Of a DNA stretch of 64,000 nt, positions 37,069 through 44,404 are shown one piece after another. Within the stretch, counting starts at the first letter, position 1. Every line of letters starts with the position of its first letter. Made by a program: the position numbers and the translations under genes. Source of the stretch: Curtobacterium sp. MCLR17_036 (GTDB taxonomy: Bacteria; Actinomycetota; Actinomycetes; Actinomycetales; Microbacteriaceae); assembly GCF_003234445.2 (NCBI RefSeq), contig NZ_CP126269.1:1860001-1924000 (forward strand), written 5' to 3'. Below the pieces are notes generated by a model that was not told where the DNA came from, did not search any database, and saw only the letters and a program-made list of their open reading frames with translations.

Positions 37069-37794
37069 TCAGGAGACGACGGGCAGCAGGACGGTCGACA
37101 GACCGGCTGCGATGGCACCGCCGAGCAGGGGGCCGACGACCGGCACCCAGGCGTAGGCCCAGTCGCTCGAGCCCTTGCCCTTGATCGGCAGGAAGGCGTG
37201 CGCGAGACGCGGACCGAGGTCACGGGCCGGGTTGATGGCGTAGCCGGTGGGGCCACCGAGCGAGACACCGATCGCGATCACGAGGAAGGCGACGGGGATC
37301 GCGCCGAGCTGCGCGGGGGTCTGGCCGTTCGTGAAGGCGATGACGACGAAGACGAGGACGAAGGTGCCGATGATCTCGGTGACGAGGTTCCAGCCGTACG
37401 AGCGGATGGCGGGGCCGGTCGAGAAGACGCCGAGCTTCGCGGCGGCGTCGGGCTCCTCGTCGAAGTGCTGCTTGTAGGCGAGCCAGACGATGACGGCACC
37501 GATCACGGCGCCGATGAGCTGCGCGAGCCAGAACAGGAACATCTCGCCGACGCTGATGTTGCCGATGATCGCCTGCGCCAGGCTGACGGCCGGGTTGAGC
37601 TGACCGCCGGACTTGTACGAGACGGTGACACCGGCGAAGACCGCGAAGCCCCAGCCGATCGTGACCATGAGGAAGCCGGCGCCGAAGCCCTTGGACTTCG
37701 TGAGCGAGACGGCGGCGACGACACCGCCACCCAGGATGATGAGCATCGCGGTGCCGACGAGCTCTGACATGAACTTGACGCCGATGTCGTCCAT
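37069..37794 (-). CDS. glpF: Glycerol uptake facilitator (aquaglyceroporin)
   Basis: 241 residues of the MIP family, six helices plus two half-helices. The two pore motifs are NPA (QLNPAVSLAQ, near 66) and a second NPAR (INPARDLGPR, near 194); the Asp in NPARD is the glycerol-facilitator type. The ATG at 37794 is preceded by GGAGGTCACCG. Longer upstream frames are shadows. It is divergent from dhaK across a regulated 305-bp gap, so glycerol entry and dihydroxyacetone metabolism look co-regulated. Confidence 0.94.
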   Translation of the reverse strand: MDDIGVKFMSELVGTAMLIILGGGVVAAVSLTKSKGFGAGFLMVTIGWGFAVFAGVTVSYKSGGQLNPAVSLAQAIIGNISVGEMFLFWLAQLIGAVIGAVIVWLAYKQHFDEEPDAAAKLGVFSTGPAIRSYGWNLVTEIIGTFVLVFVVIAFTNGQTPAQLGAIPVAFLVIAIGVSLGGPTGYAINPARDLGPRLAHAFLPIKGKGSSDWAYAWVPVVGPLLGGAIAAGLSTVLLPVVS

Positions 37795-37922
37795 CGGTGA
37801 CCTCCAGGTGTGCTGGTTGGGGGCCCCGCTGCTGCTCGGGCACTCCCCATCGAGTGATTGGGGCGAGCATACTGCTGGGTTTTCGCTGGGGGCGACGCGG
37901 ACGGACGCGATCCCGGCCGAAC

Positions 37923-37936
37923 TGCACGAACGTGCA
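37923..37936. promoter_or_regulatory. Palindromic operator 1
   Basis: TGCACGAACGTGCA: 6-bp arms TGCACG/CGTGCA around AA. It is identical to operator 2 and lies on the glpF side, upstream of the TATGCT element. Confidence 0.6.
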
Positions 37937-37987
37937 GGAGCAGTGTGCGCAACACCCTCCGACGAGCACCCGGCAAGGGCGACCAGG

Positions 37988-38001
37988 TGCACGAACGTGC
38001 A
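37988..38001. promoter_or_regulatory. Palindromic operator 2
   Basis: Second exact copy of TGCACGAACGTGCA, 65 bp center to center from the first. It sits just upstream of the -35 position implied by TACGCT at 38026-38031, where a repressor would hinder the dhaK promoter. The regulator gene is not in the window; a DeoR- or SorC-type protein is a guess. Confidence 0.6.
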
Positions 38002-38099
38002 GGGTGGGGGCACGCCCGGCCGAGGTACGCTGAGCCGACTCCGGACGACGTCGGCGGTGTGCAGGCGTCCCCGGTCCCGCCGACCCGGAAGGCTCCGCC

Positions 38100-39101
38100 A
38101 TGAAGAAGCTCATCAACGACCCGCACGACGTCGTCACCGAGTCGGTGCGCGGCTTCGCGGCCGCCCACGCGGACCGGGTCGTGCTCGTCGAGGACCCGGT
38201 CCACCTGCACCGCGCGGACGCACCGGTCGCGGGCAAGGTCGGACTGGTCAGCGGTGGTGGGAGCGGTCACGAGCCACTGCACGCCGGGTTCGTCGGACAC
38301 GGCATGCTCGACGCCGCCGTGCCCGGACCGGTGTTCACCAGCCCGACGCCCGACCCGATCGTCGCCGCCACCCAGGCGGTCGACGCGGGTGCCGGCGTCC
38401 TGCACATCGTGAAGAACTACACCGGCGACGTGCTCAACTTCGAGACCGCGGCCGAGCTCGCCGAGGTCGAGGGCATCCGCGTCGAGTCCGTCGTGGTGGA
38501 CGACGACGTCGCCGTGCAGGACTCCCTGTACACGGCCGGTCGCCGCGGTGTCGCGGGAACCGTCGTCGTGGAGAAGTGCGCCGGCGCCGCCGCCGAGCGC
38601 GGCGACGACCTCGACGCGGTCGTGGCGGTCGCGCGCCACGTCAACCAGGTCACCCGCTCGATGGGGCTCGCACTCGCACCAGGCACCGTGCCGCACGCGG
38701 GGGAGCCGTCCTTCACGCTCGGCGACGACGAGGTCGAGCTCGGCATCGGCATCCACGGTGAACCGGGCCGCGAGCGCATCCCGCTCGCGCCGGCGGACGA
38801 GCTGGTCGACCGCGTGCTCGAACCCGTGCTCACGGACCTCGACGCACCGGCGGGGTCCCGGTTGCTGCTGTTCGTGAACGGCATGGGCGGCACGCCGCTG
38901 TCCGAGCTCTACATCGCGTACCGACGCGCCGCCGAGGTCCTGGCGGACCGTGGGTACGAGGTCGCGCGTAGCCTGGTCGGGGACTACGTCACGTCCCTCG
39001 AGATGCAGGGCTTCTCGATCACCGTCACGGTGCTCGACGACGACCTGATCGCCCTCTGGGACGCCCCGGTGGACACCCCGGCACTGCGCTGGGGGCGCTG
39101 A
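38100..39101 (+). CDS. dhaK: Dihydroxyacetone kinase subunit DhaK
   Basis: 333 residues. DhaK binds dihydroxyacetone covalently through a hemiaminal with the active-site histidine, H219 in IGIHGEPG, and the loop SGGGSGHEP (51-59) holds the phosphate. With DhaL and DhaM it makes DHA phosphate using PEP rather than ATP. ATG start. The dhaK-dhaL-dhaM order is standard. Confidence 0.96.
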   Translation: MKKLINDPHDVVTESVRGFAAAHADRVVLVEDPVHLHRADAPVAGKVGLVSGGGSGHEPLHAGFVGHGMLDAAVPGPVFTSPTPDPIVAATQAVDAGAGVLHIVKNYTGDVLNFETAAELAEVEGIRVESVVVDDDVAVQDSLYTAGRRGVAGTVVVEKCAGAAAERGDDLDAVVAVARHVNQVTRSMGLALAPGTVPHAGEPSFTLGDDEVELGIGIHGEPGRERIPLAPADELVDRVLEPVLTDLDAPAGSRLLLFVNGMGGTPLSELYIAYRRAAEVLADRGYEVARSLVGDYVTSLEMQGFSITVTVLDDDLIALWDAPVDTPALRWGR

Positions 39102-39155
39102 CCACCGCACCACGACACCGAGCCCGTCCGGGCCGGACACACGAAGGGAACCGCA

Positions 39156-39782
39156 TTGGCGCTCGACACCGCATGGGCCATCGACTGGGTACGCCGCACC
39201 GCCGCGACGATCGACGAGCACCGGGCGGAGCTCGTGACGCTCGACCGCGAGATCGGCGACGGCGACCACGGTGAGAACCTCGACCGGGGCTTCCGTGCCG
39301 TGGTCGAGGCGGTCGACGCCGGGTCCTTCGACACCCCCGGCGCCGTCTTCAAGACCGTCGCGACGAAGCTCATCTCCACGGTCGGCGGGGCGGCCGGCCC
39401 GCTGTTCGGCACCGCCTACCTGAAGGCCGCACAGGCCGCCGGTGACGCGTCCGAGCTCGACAGCGACGCCCTGGTCGCCGTCCTCACCGCCGCCCGCGAC
39501 GGCATCGTGTCGCGCGGCAAGGCCGAGGTCGGCGACAAGACCATGGTCGACGCCTGGAGCGCGGCCGTCGACGCCGCCGCGACCGCGGCCACCGCGGGGG
39601 AGCCGCCCGAGCGCGTGCTCGAGGCGGCCGCCGACGCTGCCGCCACCGGTGCCGAGTCGACGGACCCGCTCGTCGCCCGCAAGGGCCGTGCGAGCTACCT
39701 GGGGGAGCGCGCGATCGGGCACCGGGACCCGGGCGCGCAGTCGTCGGCGTACCTCCTGCGCGCAGCGGTGGACGCAGCGTGA
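39156..39782 (+). CDS. dhaL: Dihydroxyacetone kinase subunit DhaL (ADP-binding)
   Basis: 208 residues, an all-helical barrel that keeps ADP-Mg bound; DhaM re-phosphorylates it. The Mg/ADP aspartates are in DREIGDGDHGENLDRG (near 28-43) and the DKTMVDAW segment. The TTG start at 39156 follows a GAAGGGA site. The gap to dhaK is 54 bp, and it overlaps dhaM (GTGA). Confidence 0.95.
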   Translation: MALDTAWAIDWVRRTAATIDEHRAELVTLDREIGDGDHGENLDRGFRAVVEAVDAGSFDTPGAVFKTVATKLISTVGGAAGPLFGTAYLKAAQAAGDASELDSDALVAVLTAARDGIVSRGKAEVGDKTMVDAWSAAVDAAATAATAGEPPERVLEAAADAAATGAESTDPLVARKGRASYLGERAIGHRDPGAQSSAYLLRAAVDAA

Positions 39783-40483
39783 CCGTCGGACTGCTCGTCG
39801 TCTCGCACAGCGCCGCGATCGCCACCGGGACCGTCGAGCTCGCCCGGCAGATGGCCGCGGACGTGCCGATGGTCGCCGCGGGCGGCACCGACGACGGTGG
39901 CATCGGCACCTCGTTCGACGCCGTCACCGCGGGCATCGAGGAGCTCCGGCCCGCCGACGCGGTCGTCGTGCTCTGCGACCTCGGCTCCGCCTACCTCACC
40001 ACCGACACCGCGCTCGACTTCCTGGACGACGACGACCGCGCTCGGGTGCACGTCTCGCCGGCGCCGCTCGTCGAGGGTGCGGTCGCCGCAGCGGTGGCCG
40101 CCCAGACCGGCGGCGACGTCGACGCCGTCCTGGCAGCCGCCGCGTCGGCGACGGCGGCTTCCGACGCGGGGGAGTCGCCCCTGCCAGGAGGCCCGGCACC
40201 GGTCGCGTCGACCGCCCCGGTCGACGGGGTGGCCGCGTCCACCACCGCCGAGCTCGTCAACGAGTCCGGGTTGCACGCCCGCCCGGCGGCCGAGTTCGTG
40301 AAGACGGCCGCCCGCTTCGAGGCCGACGTCCGCGTCGACGGCGTGGACGCCAAGAGCCTGCTCGGCATCATGGCGCTCGCGTTGCCGAAGGGCGCCGTCG
40401 TCACTATCGCAGCCTCCGGCGCGGACGCGCAGGACGCGGTGGACGCGCTCGCGGAGCTCGTCCGGTCCGGCTTCGGCGAGTAA
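39779..40483 (+). CDS. dhaM: DhaM with fused HPr domain (PTS phosphoryl donor for dihydroxyacetone kinase)
   Basis: 234 residues. Residues 1-125 are the mannose-type EIIA domain with phosphorylatable H10 (VVSHSAAIATG). After an Ala/Pro-rich linker (125-152) comes an HPr domain with phospho-His H166 in GLHARPAAEF and the LLGIMALALPKGAVVTI segment. No EI domain is attached, so PEP-dependent EI is encoded elsewhere. It relays phosphate EI to HPr to EIIA to DhaL. GTGA overlap with dhaL. Confidence 0.94.
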   Translation: MTVGLLVVSHSAAIATGTVELARQMAADVPMVAAGGTDDGGIGTSFDAVTAGIEELRPADAVVVLCDLGSAYLTTDTALDFLDDDDRARVHVSPAPLVEGAVAAAVAAQTGGDVDAVLAAAASATAASDAGESPLPGGPAPVASTAPVDGVAASTTAELVNESGLHARPAAEFVKTAARFEADVRVDGVDAKSLLGIMALALPKGAVVTIAASGADAQDAVDALAELVRSGFGE

Positions 40484-40558
40484 CCCGCAGCCGACGGAGC
40501 GGTCCGGACCAGACGTGTTCGGTCCGGACGGGTTCGGTCTGAACGGGCGCGGTCCGGT

Positions 40559-41440
40559 TCAGGGTTCGAGGCGCTCCAGGTCCGCCAGCAGCGACGGGTG
40601 GGACGGCTCCCAGCCGAGTTCCGCACGGGTGTGGGCGCTCGAGGCCGGCTGGTCCATGGCGAACACCGGGCCGATGGGGCCGAAGCGCTCGGCCGGCACG
40701 GACTCGACCGGCAGTCCGAGCCGACGACCGATGACAGCGGCGATGTCGCGGACCGCGTCGCCCTCGTCCGCGACCGCGTGCCACGCCGTGCCGGCCGGCG
40801 CTGCCTCGAGTGCGAGCCGGAAGAGCACCGCGGCGTCCCGTGCGTGGACGGCCGGCCACCGCTGGGTGCCGTCACCGGGGTAGCCGGACACCCCGGCGTC
40901 GCGGGCCATCCCGGTGAGCAGGCCGGCGAAGCCGCCCCGGCCGTCCGCGTGCACGGTGCGGGGGAGTCGGACGGCGCTCACCCGTACCCCGTGTTGTGCC
41001 AGACCGAGCGCGGCCTGCACCGTGCGACCCCGGCCGCCGACCGGTCCGTCGACCGGCAGCGGATCCGCCTCGGTCGACGCGCGACCGGCGATCCACGGGG
41101 TGCCGGACACCACGACGAACGGCTTGCCGGTGCCGCGCAACGTCGCCCCGATCGTCTCGATCGCGGCGGTCTCCTCGGCGATCGCGGCGGCGAGGGCACC
41201 AGCGGAGCCGAAGTCGTTCCGGAAGGCCAGGTGGACGACCCCGTCGGCGTCGGCTGCTGCTCGACGGACGGCGTCCAGCTCGCCGAGGTCGCCCCGGATG
41301 CTCTCCGCACCCTGCTCGGCCAGGACGGCGGCGGCCCGGTCGGAACGGGCGAGTCCGGTGACGTGGTGCCCGTGCGTCGTGAGTTCGTGGACGACGGCGG
41401 TGCCGACGAGTCCGGTACCGCCGGTGATGAAGACCTGCAT
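40559..41440 (-). CDS. NAD(P)-binding Rossmann/SDR-like oxidoreductase
   Basis: 293 residues. N-terminal VFITGGTGLVGTAVVHEL (3-20) is the extended-SDR glycine-rich loop; further motifs GDLGELDAVRRAAADADGVVHLAF and a substrate domain ending in RAELGWEPSHPSLLADL are typical of nucleoside-sugar or NmrA-type epimerase-like proteins. The substrate is unknown. ATG at 41440 with GGAGCAGGAC. It is divergent from a TetR gene whose probable operators cover its promoter, so it is the likely target of that repressor. Confidence 0.85.
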   Translation of the reverse strand: MQVFITGGTGLVGTAVVHELTTHGHHVTGLARSDRAAAVLAEQGAESIRGDLGELDAVRRAAADADGVVHLAFRNDFGSAGALAAAIAEETAAIETIGATLRGTGKPFVVVSGTPWIAGRASTEADPLPVDGPVGGRGRTVQAALGLAQHGVRVSAVRLPRTVHADGRGGFAGLLTGMARDAGVSGYPGDGTQRWPAVHARDAAVLFRLALEAAPAGTAWHAVADEGDAVRDIAAVIGRRLGLPVESVPAERFGPIGPVFAMDQPASSAHTRAELGWEPSHPSLLADLERLEP

Positions 41441-41463
41441 GTCCTGCTCCAGTGCTCGAACGT

Positions 41464-41483
41464 GATGGGACTGTTGTCGCATC
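41464..41483. promoter_or_regulatory. TetR operator 1
   Basis: GATGGGACTGTTGTCGCATC: 8-bp arms with one mismatch around a 4-bp center; including flanks, CGTGATGGGAC pairs with GTCGCATCACG. It lies in the promoter/leader of the minus-strand oxidoreductase gene (its -10 candidate is TACCGT, read on the minus strand at 41484-41489). Confidence 0.6.
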
Positions 41484-41495
41484 ACGGTAGCACGC

Positions 41496-41515
41496 GATGG
41501 GACCGTTGTCCCGTC
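41496..41515. promoter_or_regulatory. TetR operator 2
   Basis: GATGGGACCGTTGTCCCGTC, the same palindrome 32 bp away (about three helical turns), overlapping the -35 region of the tetR promoter. TATGAT (41518-41523) is the tetR -10, seven bases before its ATG, so a leaderless autoregulated repressor is expected. Confidence 0.6.
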
Positions 41516-41529
41516 GGTATGATCGTGCC

Positions 41530-42108
41530 ATGGCGCGATGGGAACCCGGGGCACGAGAGCGGCTCGTGATGGCCGCCGCCGAGCTCTTCGCCGAGCACGG
41601 CTACGACGAGACCACCGTGACGCAGATCGCCGAACGCGCCGGCGTGACGAAGAGCACGCTGTTCCGGCACTTTCCGGACAAGCGCGAGATCCTCGTCGCC
41701 GGCCAGGCGACCCTCAGCGCACTGCTGGCCGAGGGGGTGGCCGACGCAGGGGAGTCCGCGACACCGATGCAGGCCGTGGCGTCCGGGCTCCGCCGAGCAT
41801 CGTCGGTCATGCAGCCGTGGAACCGCGCACTCGGACCGAGCATCACCGCCGCGATCGCTGCGAACACCGAACTCCGGGAGCGCAGCATGCTCAAGAGCGC
41901 CGGGCTCGCCGTCGCGCTGTCCGACGCGCTCGAAGCCAGGGGGACGACGCCGACGACGGCGCGGGTCGCCGCGGAGCTCGGTGTGCTCGCGTTCGAGCGG
42001 GGCTACACGGCGTGGACCGACGCCCCGGACGGCGCCGAGGGCGATCTCGAGCACCACGTCATCGCGGCACTGGAGGAACTCCGGGTCGCGACGGAGTCGC
42101 TGGGGTAG
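41530..42108 (+). CDS. TetR/AcrR-family transcriptional regulator
   Basis: 192 residues. N-terminal helix-turn-helix FAEHGYDETTVTQIAERAGVTKSTLFRHFPDKREIL (19-54) followed by a C-terminal ligand/dimerisation domain with no recognisable ligand signature. It is divergent from the NAD-binding oxidoreductase gene, with two matching palindromes between the genes, the classical layout of an autoregulated TetR repressor. A longer start at 41497 would leave no room for the -10 element. Confidence 0.9.
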   Translation: MARWEPGARERLVMAAAELFAEHGYDETTVTQIAERAGVTKSTLFRHFPDKREILVAGQATLSALLAEGVADAGESATPMQAVASGLRRASSVMQPWNRALGPSITAAIAANTELRERSMLKSAGLAVALSDALEARGTTPTTARVAAELGVLAFERGYTAWTDAPDGAEGDLEHHVIAALEELRVATESLG

Positions 42109-42124
42109 CGCCCCGGTGGACATG

Positions 42125-42152
42125 AGTTGACATAATATGTATTATCGGCGCC
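42125..42152 (-). other. Probable dif site (XerC/XerD recombination site at the terminus)
   Basis: Read on the minus strand: an 11-bp left arm GGCGCCGATAA, a 6-bp center TACATA, and an 11-bp right arm TTATGTCAACT, 28 bp in all. The E. coli dif arms are GGTGCGCATAA and TTATGTTAAAT; matches are 8 of 11 and 9 of 11. It is an AT-rich island in a very GC-rich setting. Gene polarity flips here: left of it most genes run +, right of it most run -. No Xer gene is nearby, as is usual for dif. Confidence 0.8.
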
Positions 42153-42179
42153 CAGCCGCTGGGCCGGAAGGGCCGGTGA

Positions 42180-42222
42180 ACGACGATGGTCGAGTGGATC
42201 ACGTCCACTCGACCATCGTCGT
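42180..42222. terminator. Perfect bidirectional terminator beside dif
   Basis: A 19-bp perfect stem (42180-42198 / 42204-42222) with a 5-nt loop between the tetR stop and the 51-residue acidic gene, 28 bp from dif. It should stop transcription from both sides before it crosses dif. Confidence 0.75.
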
Positions 42223-42248
42223 GCTGTCTCGTTCGTCGTCCGGCGCGG

Positions 42249-42404
42249 TCAGTCCGCCGGTTCGGTCGGGACGTCCTCGGACTTGATCTCGAGCGACGGC
42301 GAGTCGGCGTCCTGCTCGTGCAGGTCGTCCTGGTCGGTGTCCGGCTGCTCGGGCGTCTCGCTCTGCGTGGTCTCTTCGGCTGGGTCAGGCTGGCTGTAGC
42401 TCAT
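42249..42404 (-). CDS. Small acidic hypothetical protein, 51 residues
   Basis: MSYSQPDPAEETTQSETPEQ and onward, rich in Glu, Asp, Gln, Pro and Thr and lacking hydrophobic residues, so probably disordered. TAGCGT (minus strand, 42412-42417) lies seven bases before the ATG at 42404, consistent with a leaderless message. Similar acidic peptides occur in related bacteria, but I know no function. The longer frame to 42449 adds an unrelated basic stretch and is not preferred. Confidence 0.55.
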   Translation of the reverse strand: MSYSQPDPAEETTQSETPEQPDTDQDDLHEQDADSPSLEIKSEDVPTEPAD

Positions 42405-42454
42405 GCGCCGGACGCTACGCGCGCCCGCCTGGAGACGTCCGCGGAACACGACGA

Positions 42455-42484
42455 ACGGCCGGGTCGCTCGCGCGGCCCGACCGT
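42455..42484 (-). terminator. Hairpin downstream of the DUF4190-like gene
   Basis: An imperfect 30-nt palindrome (ACGGCCGGGTCGC ... GCGGCCCGACCGT) 31 bp beyond the stop of the minus-strand gene at 42515. Confidence 0.4.
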
Positions 42485-42514
42485 CGTCCTCGGCCGCCGT
42501 GCGGCCCGCTGACG

Positions 42515-42781
42515 TCAGACCGTCGGCGGGTTGGCGGCCACCAGCACGTACCCGATGATCCCGACGACGATCGCGATCACGGACAGGATGATGCCGGCGA
42601 GGATCATCCCGCGGCTGCCGCCACGCTTGCGCGACAGGATGCCGAACACGAGACCGACGACACCCGCGACCACGCCGATGATGGCGAGGAAGAAACCGCC
42701 TGCGACGCCGACGATGCCGAGCACCAGGGAGACGATGGCGAAGGTGTTCGACTGCGCAGGTGCGTTGCCGGGGTTGGACAT
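42515..42781 (-). CDS. DUF4190-like small membrane protein
   Basis: 88 residues: a short polar N-terminus (MSNPGNAPAQSNT), two hydrophobic helices (FAIVSLVLGIVGVAGGFFLAIIGVVAGVVGLVFGIL and MILAGIILSVIAIVVGIIGYVLV) separated by a basic Gly-rich loop SRKRGGSRG. This is the DUF4190 layout. Function unknown. ATG start at 42781 with a GGAG site upstream. Confidence 0.75.
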   Translation of the reverse strand: MSNPGNAPAQSNTFAIVSLVLGIVGVAGGFFLAIIGVVAGVVGLVFGILSRKRGGSRGMILAGIILSVIAIVVGIIGYVLVAANPPTV

Positions 42782-42950
42782 GGTGGAGCTCCTCTTCGGT
42801 CAGGACGCCGATCCGGGCCGGGCAGCCGATCGTGGGCGTCCGGTGGAACGGTAGTCCTCACACACGGCTGGTGTTCAGGTTCGGCTGTCGAGCCTGTCCC
42901 ACAGCACAGATTCCGCGGCGAGCGGTGTGGACGGCATGCCGGTCAGCGGA

Positions 42951-42994
42951 CGGACGGGAGGCCCGTGGCGGCGCCGCCACGGGCCTCCCGTCCG
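42951..42994. terminator. 44-bp perfect palindrome downstream of the Nudix gene
   Basis: Arms 42951-42972 and 42973-42994 are fully complementary (22 bp, no unpaired loop). It contains GGGAGGCCCGTGGCGG, also seen at 28348. The Nudix stop is 34 bp away on the minus strand, so it is probably its terminator. The rest of the 246-bp gap (42782-43027) shows nothing further. Confidence 0.65.
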
Positions 42995-43027
42995 GATCCG
43001 GGTCGGTCTCCTGACCGCCGCGTCGTC

Positions 43028-43480
43028 CTAGGCGCGGTGCCGACGCACGAGCCCCGGCAGTTCGGCCGGCTCGAACGACTCGGCCGTCGCCTCGAGTTCG
43101 TCGGCGGTCCACCACCGGGCCCCGAGGATGTCGACCCGCTCGTCGTCGGTCCACCCGGCGTCGGACAGTGTGAAGCCCGTGGTGCGCACCACGTAGAACT
43201 CGGAGTGGCCCCGATCGTGGTCGGCCTGGTCCCAGTCCACCGCGAAGTCCCACGACCAGACCGGCTCCCCCGGCTCGTCGATGACGATGCCGGTCTCCTC
43301 GCGGAGCTCCCGGATCGCCGCGTCCCGGTGGCTCTCCCCCGGGTCGACGCCGCCACCGGGCGTGATCCAACGGTGGAACCCGTCCGACGACGGCGCGTTG
43401 GTGTCCATCAGGAACACCCGGCCCGCCGGGTCGAGGAGCAGGATGCGTGAGGTTCGGCGGAGGCCGGGCGTCGCGGTCAT
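43028..43480 (-). CDS. Nudix hydrolase
   Basis: 150 residues. The Nudix box GGVDPGESHRDAAIRELREETGI (residues 43-65) has every metal-binding position of GX5EX7REUXEEXGU. It hydrolyses a nucleoside-diphosphate-linked compound; substrate unknown. The ATG start lies 9 bp beyond the stop of the SDR gene upstream, so the two may be co-transcribed. Confidence 0.9.
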   Translation of the reverse strand: MTATPGLRRTSRILLLDPAGRVFLMDTNAPSSDGFHRWITPGGGVDPGESHRDAAIRELREETGIVIDEPGEPVWSWDFAVDWDQADHDRGHSEFYVVRTTGFTLSDAGWTDDERVDILGARWWTADELEATAESFEPAELPGLVRRHRA

Positions 43481-43489
43481 CCGCAGACG

Positions 43490-44251
43490 CTAGCGGGTGA
43501 AGCCGCTGACGTCACCGACGAGCTTCGTGTGGTCCGCCGGGATCGGCTCGACGGCGGCCAGGGCGATCTCGGCGGCGAACTCGGAGACGCTGTAGAGCTT
43601 GCCGACCTCTTCGCGGCGCCCTTCGATGGCACCCGGGTTGAGCCGGTTGAGCAGCGTCGCGGTGATCGTGCCCTCGATCATGTCGCCGGAGACGACGACG
43701 AACTCGATGCCGGCGGCCTCGAGCTGCGGCACGAGCTCGCGCAGGGCGAGCTCGCCGGCGCGCTTGCTCTTCGCCACCGGGACGTACTCGTCCATCGTCT
43801 CGGCGGTCTCGATGAAGTGCGCCTGGTGGCTCGTGACGAACACGACGCGGGACCCTGCGGGCATGTGCGGCACCGCGGTCTGCAGCATGTCGACCTGTGC
43901 GTCGCGGTTCAGGCGCAGCGCGTAGTCCTCGCCGAGGCCGGACTCCATGCCGCCCGAGGCGTTCAGGACGAGCAGGTCGATGCCGCCCCACTCGCGGACG
44001 ACCGTGTCGACGAGTCCCTGCACCGACTCGTGGTCGGTGAGGTCCGCGCCGACGGCGAGGGCCGATCCTCCGCCGGCGATGATCTTGTCGGCGATCTGCT
44101 CCGCACGCTTCGCCTTGTTGCGGTAGTTCACGACGACCTTGGCACCGGCCTCGGCCAGGTAGCCGACGGTGTCGGCACCGATGCCACGCGACGAGCCAGT
44201 GACGACGGCGCGCGTGTCGGCGAGGGATCCGGGGGCGAGGGGGTTGCTCAC
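43490..44251 (-). CDS. SDR-family oxidoreductase with an atypical active-site spacing
   Basis: 253 residues. NAD(P) loop TGSSRGIG (18-25) and the NASG segment (97-100) are classical. S141 is present, but Y156 is followed by VPVAKSK, so the nearest lysines are at +5 and +7 rather than the canonical YxxxK. I recall this pattern from a sub-family of actinobacterial SDRs. The substrate is unknown. ATG with a GGAG-like site upstream. Confidence 0.85.
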   Translation of the reverse strand: MSNPLAPGSLADTRAVVTGSSRGIGADTVGYLAEAGAKVVVNYRNKAKRAEQIADKIIAGGGSALAVGADLTDHESVQGLVDTVVREWGGIDLLVLNASGGMESGLGEDYALRLNRDAQVDMLQTAVPHMPAGSRVVFVTSHQAHFIETAETMDEYVPVAKSKRAGELALRELVPQLEAAGIEFVVVSGDMIEGTITATLLNRLNPGAIEGRREEVGKLYSVSEFAAEIALAAVEPIPADHTKLVGDVSGFTR

Positions 44252-44404
44252 AGTCGTGTTCTCCTGGTGGGTTTCCGGCGGTCGGCCGCACCGAGCCTAC
44301 CAACGGCCCGCACGGCTGTCAGACGCCCCTGATATGTTGAACGGAGTTGTACCGGCCGTCGCGACGCTGCGAGCCGCCGCGCGCGACCGAGGGAGGGAGA
44401 TCGC

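Larger units (their letters stand above)
37795..38099. promoter_or_regulatory. Divergent control region glpF / dhaK
   Basis: 305 bp without a gene. It holds two identical palindromes (listed separately), a TATGCT -10 candidate for glpF on the minus strand (37866-37871) and TACGCT for dhaK (38026-38031). Ribosome sites border both starts (GGAGGTCACC for glpF, GGAAGGC before dhaK). Confidence 0.6.

Noticed and set aside
42125..42152. Phage attachment site instead of dif
   Set aside because: No integrase or second copy is present, and the 11-6-11 layout plus the polarity switch favour dif.
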